Source of the DNA: Mycobacterium sp.
Lineage (GTDB): Bacteria > Actinomycetota > Actinomycetes > Mycobacteriales > Mycobacteriaceae
Assembly: GCF_019247615.1 (NCBI RefSeq)
Contig: NZ_JAFBAT010000075.1
Coordinates: forward strand, 1 to 48,863
Direction: 5' to 3'
DNA length: 48,863 nt
The notes under the pieces are model-generated. The model ran no database searches. It was not told where the DNA came from and saw only the letters and a program-made list of their open reading frames with translations. This document shows, piece by piece, positions 43,196 through 48,863 of this stretch; position 1 is the first letter of the stretch, and each line of letters begins with the position of its first letter. The position numbers were made by a program, and so were the translations under genes.

Positions 43196-43662
43196 GATTG
43201 CCGCTCCTGCAATAGTCGGGTCAGGGTGTCGATGACCGCCAATCCCTTTGTGAGGTCCTCGATTTGGTCTTCATCGAGTTCGCCCAGCACACTGGACAGC
43301 ACCGCGCGACGCGTGGCCCGCGACGCGTCGACGATTTGCTGGGTGGGCTCGGCAAGCCGTAGGCGGCCGACGCGGCGGTCGGTCTCCCCCACGGTCCGAT
43401 TGAGCGAACCGTTGGCCACCAGCTTGGAGACCAGGGTGGAGGCGGTGTTGGGCACCAGGCCCAGCTCCGCAGCCGCGGCGCTGACCGAGATCCCGGGTCG
43501 CCGGCCGACGAGCCACAACAACTCCGACTGCGCCTCGCTGAGCCGCGCCGGATCGAGCCCGCGGCCGGTCGACCTGCGAAGTTGTCGACGGAATCGACCG
43601 ACGACGCCGAAAACGTCGCCGACCAAGGCGACCACATCGGGACTCGTCTTCACCGCATCCAT
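43192..43662 (-). CDS. MarR-family regulator of the ABC exporter operon
   Basis: The product is 156 aa. The winged helix is visible: LLWLVGRRPGISVSAAAAELGLVPNTASTLVSKLVANGSL, then TVGETDRRVGRLRLAEPTQQ as the wing. It is the first cistron of the operon MarR - ATPase - permease. A perfect seven-base inverted repeat lies three bases before its start codon, so autoregulation is likely. The ligand may be a substrate of the exporter. Confidence 0.92.
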   Translation of the reverse strand: MDAVKTSPDVVALVGDVFGVVGRFRRQLRRSTGRGLDPARLSEAQSELLWLVGRRPGISVSAAAAELGLVPNTASTLVSKLVANGSLNRTVGETDRRVGRLRLAEPTQQIVDASRATRRAVLSSVLGELDEDQIEDLTKGLAVIDTLTRLLQERQS

Positions 43663-43664
43663 AT

Positions 43665-43685
43665 ATAGCTCTGTTTACGAGCTAT
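43665..43685. promoter_or_regulatory. MarR operator candidate (ATAGCTC-N7-GAGCTAT)
   Basis: ATAGCTC and GAGCTAT are perfect inverted arms around TGTTTAC, ending at the base just upstream of ATGG of MarR. The size and position fit a MarR dimer site that represses its own operon. Confidence 0.65.
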
Positions 43686-43709
43686 TTATGGGCGCCAGCT
43701 GTGTAAGAC

Positions 43710-44225
43710 CTAGATCTCAGCTACTTTTCGATTCGGTAGGTGATGCAGCACTACGTCCGTCAGTGCCCCCTGGTCCACGGTCGCCGTCATGTAGCTGCAG
43801 AACGGTTGCCGGCGGCGGTCCGTGGGCGAACCTGGGTTGAGCAGCCGCAAGCCCGTATCAGTCGTGGTATCCCACGGGATGTGGCTGTGGCCGAACACCA
43901 GGACGTCGGTGTCCGGGTAGAGCCGCGACATCCGCGCCTCCCGGCCGGCCGCGGCCCCGGTCTCGTGGACCACGGTCAAGTGCAGCCCGGCCACCATCGC
44001 GTCGGCGCGCTCCGGCAGTCGCGCGCGCAACTCCGGACCGTCATTATTTCCCCAGCACGCCACCAGCCGAGCGGCCCTGGACTGCAGCTGGTCGAACAAT
44101 TCGGGCGCCACCCAGTCGCCCGCGTGGACGACGACGCCCGCTTCGGCGACCTCGTCCCATACCCGCTTGGGCAGGTCGCGTGCGCGTCGGGGAACGTGGG
44201 TGTCGGCCAGCAGCAGCAGTCTCAC
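43710..44225 (-). CDS. YfcE/MJ0936-like metallophosphoesterase
   Basis: The product is 171 aa with the full calcineurin-like metal motif set: ADTH, HAGDW, WGNND, an isolated VVHE and VFGHSH. The size is that of YfcE-type phosphodiesterases. The physiological substrate is not visible. It ends 24 bases beyond the MarR operator region and is transcribed in the same direction, but is probably a separate unit. Confidence 0.9.
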   Translation of the reverse strand: MRLLLLADTHVPRRARDLPKRVWDEVAEAGVVVHAGDWVAPELFDQLQSRAARLVACWGNNDGPELRARLPERADAMVAGLHLTVVHETGAAAGREARMSRLYPDTDVLVFGHSHIPWDTTTDTGLRLLNPGSPTDRRRQPFCSYMTATVDQGALTDVVLHHLPNRKVAEI

Positions 44226-44418
44226 ACTGTCATCTTGCGGTCATCGCCCGCATCAGCGCGCCGATGCTAGCCCTGGCGGCTGCGCGCCTCGGCGCCCGTT
44301 TCGCCGGCATCGGTCTTGTGACGGTTCGATTCAGGCATGCGGACAGGGGTTCCCGTAAGGGTCGAAGCGACACGGGTGGCACGATGTTGATCATTGCCGA
44401 GCCACAGGAGGACACCGA

Positions 44419-44874
44419 ATGCGTACCTTCGAATCAGTAGCCGAACTTGCCACCGCGGCGGGTGAGACCATCGGGCAGAGCGACTGGGTGATTATCACCC
44501 AGGAGGACGTCAACCTGTTCGCCGACGCCACCGGTGATCACCAATGGATTCACGTCGACCCGGAGCGCGCGGCGGCCGGTCCGTTCGGCAAGACGATCGC
44601 CCATGGTTTCATGACCCTTGCCCTGCTGCCGCGGCTGCAGCACGAAATGTACACAGTCAAGGGCGTCAAACTGGCAATTAACTACGGGCTCAACAAGGTT
44701 CGCTTCCCCGCCCCGGTGCCCGTCGGGTCCCGCGTGCGCGCGCGGAGCTCGTTGGTCAGCGTCGACGACCTTGGCAATGGCGCCGTGCAGGCGACCGTGT
44801 CGACCACAGTTGAGGTCGAGGGGTCACCCAAGCCGGCATGCGTGGCTGAAAGCCTGGTTCGCTACATCTCCTGA
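44419..44874 (+). CDS. htdZ: MaoC-like (R)-specific enoyl-CoA hydratase HtdZ
   Basis: The product is 151 aa, the length of Rv0130, and starts behind CAGGAGGACACCG, a strong ribosome site. The hot-dog fold hydratase motif is present: VNLFADATGDHQWIHVDPERAAAGPFGKTIAHGF, with the catalytic Asp and His. It hydrates trans-2-enoyl-CoA in fatty-acid metabolism. It converges with fadE1. The 193 bases upstream show no other feature than the ribosome site. Confidence 0.94.
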   Translation: MRTFESVAELATAAGETIGQSDWVIITQEDVNLFADATGDHQWIHVDPERAAAGPFGKTIAHGFMTLALLPRLQHEMYTVKGVKLAINYGLNKVRFPAPVPVGSRVRARSSLVSVDDLGNGAVQATVSTTVEVEGSPKPACVAESLVRYIS

Positions 44875-44908
44875 GTAGCGCGCCGATACAGAACTCGGCG
44901 TTGGGCCG

Positions 44909-46213
44909 CTAGAACTCGGCGATCGAGTGCTCTAGGCGCTCGGCCAGTCGGGCCTGTGCCTCGGCCCGCCGGGTCGGTATGTGCGCAGACGGGAAAGGCG
45001 TTGTCACGGGCTGGTATTCGCGCAGCGTGCGACGGGCGACCGTCATCTTGTGCAATTCGGTGGCACCGTCGGCGATGCCGAGTGACTCGGCGGCCACCAT
45101 CATCTTGACGAACGGCATCTCGTCGGACACGCCCAACGCACCGTGGAGGTGCAGGGCGCGCTGCGCGACGTCATGCAGCACCTGCGGCATGGCGACCTTC
45201 ACCGCGGCGATGTCGCGGCGGACCTTTTGGTAATCGTGGTGCTTGTCGATCAACCACGCCGTGCGCAGCACCAGCAGGCGGAACTGCTCGATCTGAATCC
45301 AGCTGTCGGCGATCTTCTCCTGCGTCATCTGGAAGTCGGACAGCCGCCCGTGTCTGGTCTTGCGCGACACCGCGCGCTCACACATCATTTCGAATGCGCT
45401 GCGCGCCAACGCGATCGTGCGCATCGCGTGGTGAATGCGGCCGCCGCCCAGCCGGGTCTGGGCGATCATGAACGCCTGACCCTCGCCGCCCAGCAGGTGA
45501 TCGGCCGGCACCCGCACATCGTTATAGCGGACATAACCGTGGCTGGCGCGATTGCTGGATTCGGCACCCACCCCAACGTTGCGCACGATCTCGATCCCCG
45601 GTGTCTCGGCGGGAACGATGAACAGTGACATCTTGTCGTAGGTCCGGGACTCGGGGTTGGTGACGGCCATGACGATGAAAAACGAAGCATGCTTGGCATT
45701 TGTGGAGAACCACTTCTCCCCGTTGATCACCCAGTAGTCACCGTCACGGGTCGCCGCGGTGACGAACTGGCCGGGATCGGAACCGCCTTGCGGCTCGGTC
45801 ATCGAATAGCACGACGTGATCTCGCCGTCGAGCAGTGGCCGCAGGTAGCGGGCCTTCTGCTCGTCGGTGCCGAACAGCGCGAGGATCTCGGCATTGCCCG
45901 AATCCGGCGCCTGGCAGCCGAACACCGACGGCGCCCATCGGGAGCGTCCGAGGATCTCGTTGAGCAGCGCGAGCTTGACCTGGCCGAAGCCCTGGCCGCC
46001 AAGCTCAGGACGCAGATGCGCGGCCCACAATCCCTGGTCTTTGACCTGCTGCTGCAACGGCCGCAGGATGGCCATCACCTCGGTGTTCTTCTTGTCGTAG
46101 GGGTCGAGAGCGACCAGATCGAGCGGTTCGAGTTCGTCGACCATGAACTTTTCGACCCAATCCAGTTTCGCCTGGTATTCCGGGTCCGTTTCGAAGTCCC
46201 ACACCGTTGACAA
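44909..46213 (-). CDS. fadE1: Acyl-CoA dehydrogenase FadE1-like
   Basis: The product is 434 aa. It belongs to the acyl-CoA dehydrogenase family: an N-terminal helical domain, the middle strand domain with CYSMTEPQGGSDPGQF and WVINGEKWFSTNA, and the C-terminal helical domain with FQMTQEKIADSWIQIEQFRLLVLRTAWLID. It has FAD-dependent dehydrogenase features, but the catalytic base could not be assigned by eye. It converges with htdZ, as Rv0131c does with Rv0130. Confidence 0.9.
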   Translation of the reverse strand: MSTVWDFETDPEYQAKLDWVEKFMVDELEPLDLVALDPYDKKNTEVMAILRPLQQQVKDQGLWAAHLRPELGGQGFGQVKLALLNEILGRSRWAPSVFGCQAPDSGNAEILALFGTDEQKARYLRPLLDGEITSCYSMTEPQGGSDPGQFVTAATRDGDYWVINGEKWFSTNAKHASFFIVMAVTNPESRTYDKMSLFIVPAETPGIEIVRNVGVGAESSNRASHGYVRYNDVRVPADHLLGGEGQAFMIAQTRLGGGRIHHAMRTIALARSAFEMMCERAVSRKTRHGRLSDFQMTQEKIADSWIQIEQFRLLVLRTAWLIDKHHDYQKVRRDIAAVKVAMPQVLHDVAQRALHLHGALGVSDEMPFVKMMVAAESLGIADGATELHKMTVARRTLREYQPVTTPFPSAHIPTRRAEAQARLAERLEHSIAEF

Positions 46214-46302
46214 CCGTTCCCCGGCGCATCGTCGCAGCCGGACTCGTTGATGGAGTCACACCATCCTAGATGGACCCGATTGCCGTGATGGCGTGCCGGG
46301 GA

Positions 46303-47001
46303 TCAGCCGGCGCCGCGGGTCTCGATGACGCGCTCGGCGACGTCGACCAGCTTTGTTTGGCGCTCCTGGGACAGCCGCCGCAGCAGCTCGAACGCGCGCA
46401 TCTCGTCCACGCCGTGGCGCTCCATGATGATGCCTTTGGCCTGGCCGATGCGGTCTCTGGTCGATAGCGCCGATTGCAACTGTTCCCCGTGGCGCCCGGC
46501 CATAATGGCTGCCGCGGCATGAGCGGCGAACACCGAGCCGATGGTCTCGGCCTCGGTATCCCACACGCCCGCCGCGAAACTGAACAAGTTCAGCGCGCCC
46601 GCCGTGCGCTCCGCGGTGTACAGCTTGAACGACAGGCTGCTGAGCACACCGAGCCCCACGGCCGCCGGCGCGTACTTGGGCCAGCGCGGTTCCTTGCGCA
46701 GATCATCGGACCGCACGATGGTTTGCTTCAGAGCAGCGTCCGAACAGGGACCCTCGCCGAAGTCGTTTTGCAGCTTGTCCAGCTTTGCGACCAGTTCTTG
46801 GGTGTCCGCCAGAGATCTGAAGTCCCCGCCTTTCTTGACCAGCAGGACTCCCGCGACGTCAGCGCCTGGTATCACCTCCACGGCGGTGGCCGTGACGTCG
46901 GCGAGGACTCGTTCCAGCTCCCGGGGCGGGGCCATCTCCCGTACGAGCTCCGCCATCCGAAGGGCCAGCTGGTGTCTGGAAGTCGTGTCTGAAAGGTCCA
47001 T
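46303..47001 (-). CDS. GAF-ANTAR protein (possible RNA-binding antiterminator)
   Basis: The product is 232 aa. A GAF sensor domain (residues about 20-160, with GEGPCSDAALKQ) is followed by an ANTAR domain (about 168-228: RDRIGQAKGIIMERHGVDEMRAFELLRRLSQ). ANTAR domains bind paired hexaloop RNA hairpins and prevent termination. No target pair was found nearby. It is divergent from the manganese catalase across 140 bases. The signal it senses is unknown. Confidence 0.92.
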   Translation of the reverse strand: MDLSDTTSRHQLALRMAELVREMAPPRELERVLADVTATAVEVIPGADVAGVLLVKKGGDFRSLADTQELVAKLDKLQNDFGEGPCSDAALKQTIVRSDDLRKEPRWPKYAPAAVGLGVLSSLSFKLYTAERTAGALNLFSFAAGVWDTEAETIGSVFAAHAAAAIMAGRHGEQLQSALSTRDRIGQAKGIIMERHGVDEMRAFELLRRLSQERQTKLVDVAERVIETRGAG

Positions 47002-47045
47002 TCAGTGAAATTCCCGCTTTGCGTTTTGCAGATCGAAGAGCTGCC

Positions 47046-47070
47046 TTGAGTTGCCCTTGAGTTGCCCTTG
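47046..47070. repeat. Direct repeat TTGAGTTGCCC x2 before the catalase promoter
   Basis: Two perfect 11-base copies (47046-47056 and 47057-47067) plus a third partial TTG lie immediately upstream of the SigF-like promoter. They could be a regulator site or a slippage duplication. Confidence 0.7.
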
Positions 47071-47075
47071 TCAAC

Positions 47076-47100
47076 GTTTGGGTACTTATTGCCGGGGTAC
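47076..47100 (+). promoter_or_regulatory. SigF-type promoter of the manganese catalase
   Basis: GTTT, 15 bases, then GGGTAC match the mycobacterial SigF consensus GTTT-N15-17-GGGTAT except the last base. It lies 41 bases before the catalase ATG. SigF is a stationary-phase and stress sigma factor. Confidence 0.7.
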
Positions 47101-47141
47101 CCGCGTCGACCGGCATTATATCGAGCCATGAGAGGGAACCA

Positions 47142-48038
47142 ATGTTCGTTCACAACAAGGATCTTCAATTCGAGGTCCGGATCGACCGACCCGATCCCCG
47201 CTTTGCGTCGCTGCTCATGGAGCAGTTCGGCGGCGCCAACGGGGAACTCACCGCGGCGCTGCAGTACTTCACCCAGGCGTTCGTGCTGCGGCAGAAGAAC
47301 CCGAAAATGTATGACCTCTTCATGGATATCGCCACCGAGGAGCTCAGCCACCTGGAAATGGTCGGCTCGATGATCACGATGTTGCTCGACGGGCTCAACG
47401 ACGACCTGAAAATGGCCAATCAGCGCTGTAATTGGATGCCGGCGGTCGCCAGCACCGACGGCCGCGACGGCATCATCCACTCGGTGGCCGTCAACCCGAT
47501 GTTCCTCGTGCTCAGCGGCGGCGGCCCGGACGTCAAGGACTCCGCCGGCAACAACTGGACAGGCGCGTTCATCGACGCCAACGGCGACCCGACGGTGGAC
47601 CTGCGCAACAATGTCGCCGCCGAGTCCCGCGCCAAGGTCGTCTACGAGTACCTCAAACAGTTCACCGACGATCCCGGCGCGCAGGACACCCTGAGTTTCT
47701 TGATGACGCGGGAGGTGGCGCACTATCAGCAGTTCACGGCGGCGCTCAACGAGCTCCCGGTGAACTTCCCGCCCGGGCAACTGCCGGGAGACCCGCGGTT
47801 CCAAAACGTGGCGTTCAACATGTCGAACGGCGGTGGGGAGTCGATCCGCGGCCCCTGGAACCAGGGCCAGGGCCCGTGGCCCGAGGGCATGGAATGGGAG
47901 TACGTGGAGAAGCCCGAACAGCAGTGGCTGGGCGGCACCACGCGGCAGAACAAAGGGGCCGAGCAGAATCCCCAGGGCTCGCCGGCCGTCGAGGCGGAAA
48001 AGCCGTTCACGCACGAACAGCACACGCCGACAAGCTAA
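47142..48038 (+). CDS. Manganese catalase
   Basis: The product is 298 aa of the non-heme dimanganese catalase family, which splits hydrogen peroxide. The ferritin-like four-helix core shows the metal ligands: GELTAALQYF (Glu), ATEELSHLEMV (Glu and His), NVAAESRAKVVYEYL (Glu) and TREVAHYQQF (Glu/His). The C-terminal tail of about 90 residues is rich in Gly, Asn, Pro and Gln, as in this family. It has a SigF-type promoter and converges with the hemerythrin gene. Confidence 0.94.
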   Translation: MFVHNKDLQFEVRIDRPDPRFASLLMEQFGGANGELTAALQYFTQAFVLRQKNPKMYDLFMDIATEELSHLEMVGSMITMLLDGLNDDLKMANQRCNWMPAVASTDGRDGIIHSVAVNPMFLVLSGGGPDVKDSAGNNWTGAFIDANGDPTVDLRNNVAAESRAKVVYEYLKQFTDDPGAQDTLSFLMTREVAHYQQFTAALNELPVNFPPGQLPGDPRFQNVAFNMSNGGGESIRGPWNQGQGPWPEGMEWEYVEKPEQQWLGGTTRQNKGAEQNPQGSPAVEAEKPFTHEQHTPTS

Positions 48039-48044
48039 TTGGTA

Positions 48045-48093
48045 ACAGCAGAAGGCCGGGCGTCGGGCTGTTGGACGCCCGGCGTTCTGCTGT
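48045..48093. terminator. Strong bidirectional terminator between catalase and hemerythrin genes
   Basis: ACAGCAGAAGGCCGGGCGTC and GACGCCCGGCGTTCTGCTGT pair along 20 bases with one mismatch, around a nine-base loop. It sits exactly between the two convergent stops, six bases after the catalase stop and three before the hemerythrin stop. Confidence 0.85.
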
Positions 48094-48096
48094 AGT

Positions 48097-48675
48097 TCAG
48101 TGAACCTGCGGATCGGGCGGGTTGTCCTCCCCCCGGCCGGTGACCGCATCGCGCACGTGATCCATGACCGCCGCCCCCATGCCCATCGTCTTGAGCACCG
48201 CCGGGTTGGGCGGGGTGCCCGGATGCGGCCGGGTTGGCGCGATCTTCTTTGCCTGCTCCAGTTTTTCGCCGATCTTTTCCAGCTCCTCGCGGCTGATCGT
48301 CGTCTCGACCTGCGGCCAAACGACGTCCTGCTCGTAGGCGATGTGCTCGCGGCCGGCCTTGACGAACTCCTGCAGCGCTTCGTGGTAGTCCGGCTCGCCG
48401 GGCTTGCCGTCCTCCAGGCGCTGCAGCAGCTTCTTGCCCTCCTGCTCTTGTGCGATGGCCTTGTCGACGACGCCGTCACCGATCGCCTTGCGCACGGCGG
48501 GCCAGAAGAACTGCTCTTCGATCGCCTCATGCTGCGACTCGGCGATGATGAGGTTGTTGACCACGGTTTCCAGGCCGCTGCTCTTTGCGCCCTCGCCCGA
48601 CGGGGCGCCATCGAGCGTCTCCAATAGTCCGAGCACGCTCTTATGGTCTTGACGAAGAAAAGTGATTGCGTCCAT
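48097..48675 (-). CDS. Hemerythrin HHE-domain protein
   Basis: The start is MDAITFLRQDHKS at 48675, behind CTGGAAGG; the ORF from 48822 is too long. The product is 192 aa. The hemerythrin cation-binding ligands are present: LRQDHKSV, IAESQHEAIEEQFFWP and GREHIAYEQDVVWPQ, giving the His/Glu set for a diiron site. The second part is charged and ends with a Pro-rich linker. Such proteins bind oxygen or sense redox and NO. It is driven by a SigF-type promoter like its neighbour catalase. Confidence 0.92.
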   Translation of the reverse strand: MDAITFLRQDHKSVLGLLETLDGAPSGEGAKSSGLETVVNNLIIAESQHEAIEEQFFWPAVRKAIGDGVVDKAIAQEQEGKKLLQRLEDGKPGEPDYHEALQEFVKAGREHIAYEQDVVWPQVETTISREELEKIGEKLEQAKKIAPTRPHPGTPPNPAVLKTMGMGAAVMDHVRDAVTGRGEDNPPDPQVH

Positions 48676-48720
48676 GTGTTGCCTTCCAGTTGGGCGTCTC
48701 CTTAGAAGAGTTGCCAGCGG

Positions 48721-48746
48721 ATACCCGCGGCCCCGGTGCCGAAACC
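48721..48746 (-). promoter_or_regulatory. SigF-type promoter of the hemerythrin gene
   Basis: On the minus strand GGTTT, 15 bases, then GGGTAT: an exact match to the SigF consensus. It lies 45 bases before the proposed hemerythrin start. Confidence 0.8.
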
Positions 48747-48776
48747 GGCCCTGAAACCGGCGCTGAAACGGCTGCG
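48741..48776. repeat. Three 12-bp repeats including the SigF -35 element
   Basis: GAAACCGGCCCT, GAAACCGGCGCT and the diverged GAAACGGCTGCG follow each other. The first contains the complement of GGTTT used as -35, so a triplicated -35-like element lies upstream of the hemerythrin promoter. Confidence 0.65.
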
Positions 48777-48793
48777 CGGTGGGCCAATTCGCC

Positions 48794-48863
48794 CTATCGC
48801 AGCTTGGGCAGGACGTTGGCACGATAGAAATCGATTGCGGCGACGGGGTCTCGCTGAGGGAAA
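48794..48863 (-). CDS. C-terminus of an LLM-type oxidoreductase (Fgd2 candidate)
   Basis: Only the last 22 residues are in the window: FPQRDPVAAIDFYRANVLP then KLR and a TAG stop. This terminal helix is typical of luciferase-like, F420-dependent oxidoreductases. In M. tuberculosis fadE1 (Rv0131c) is followed by fgd2 (Rv0132c), so it may be fgd2, with the stress genes inserted between. The identity is an inference from order and a short tail. Confidence 0.5.
   Translation of the reverse strand, partial: FPQRDPVAAIDFYRANVLPKLR

Noticed and set aside
47002-47141. ANTAR target hairpins before the catalase
   Set aside because: No two adjacent hexaloop hairpins with the needed A and G positions could be drawn.

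Overview
The window is high-GC actinobacterial DNA and almost certainly comes from a mycobacterium, most likely a slow grower. The evidence is an adjacent PE/PPE pair of the PPE-SVP type, an antigen 85 mycolyltransferase (fbpC), LdtA, TreS plus maltokinase, FusA2, PepA and HtdZ. These stand in the same relative order as M. tuberculosis Rv0110-Rv0111 and Rv0116c-Rv0132c, as I recall that map. The shared backbone is interrupted by several blocks that I do not expect at these places in M. tuberculosis.

Layout. 1-1538: the end of an NTF2-like gene, a zinc-finger rhomboid protease (Rv0110-like) and an SRPBCC protein. 1543-13883: a catabolic island of two divergent operons. The minus operon carries a 12-repeat beta-propeller of SMP-30 type, a GntR/UTRA regulator, an acyl-CoA ligase and an SDR. 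The plus operon carries an SDR, a Rieske oxygenase, an LLM flavoprotein, a Baeyer-Villiger-type monooxygenase, another SDR and a class III CoA-transferase. Two copies of a TTGTCCAGACAA-type site lie in the shared promoter region. The gene set fits oxygenation of an alicyclic or terpenoid/steroid-like compound to a ketone, ring expansion to a lactone, lactone opening and CoA activation. The substrate is unknown.

14112-20105: an acyltransferase-3/SGNH membrane protein (Rv0111-like), an O-methyltransferase, then an M-box (ykoK) magnesium riboswitch followed by two small ORFs, a strong hairpin and an NRAMP-family transporter. The transporter has lost the usual DPGN and MPH metal-site motifs, which suggests a magnesium transporter. 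A lipoprotein follows.

20305-35113: conserved backbone (ldtA, oxcA, fadD7, fusA2, an Rv0121c-like protein, pepA, treS, mak, a DUF1275-type membrane protein), with a membrane GGDEF protein and two small hypothetical genes inserted. The oxyS gene expected between ldtA and oxcA is absent.

35157-44225: fbpC, then an iron-flavoured block: PE/PPE behind a good IdeR-like iron box, a Tat-exported DyP peroxidase, and a fused EfeU-EfeO iron permease. An ABC-2 exporter with its MarR regulator and a metallophosphoesterase follow. 44419-48863: htdZ and fadE1 backbone, then a stress block (GAF-ANTAR protein, manganese catalase, hemerythrin protein). The last two each have a promoter matching the SigF consensus and share a 20-bp bidirectional terminator hairpin. 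The window ends in the C-terminus of an LLM oxidoreductase, possibly fgd2. I saw no tRNA, rRNA, CRISPR array or insertion sequence.
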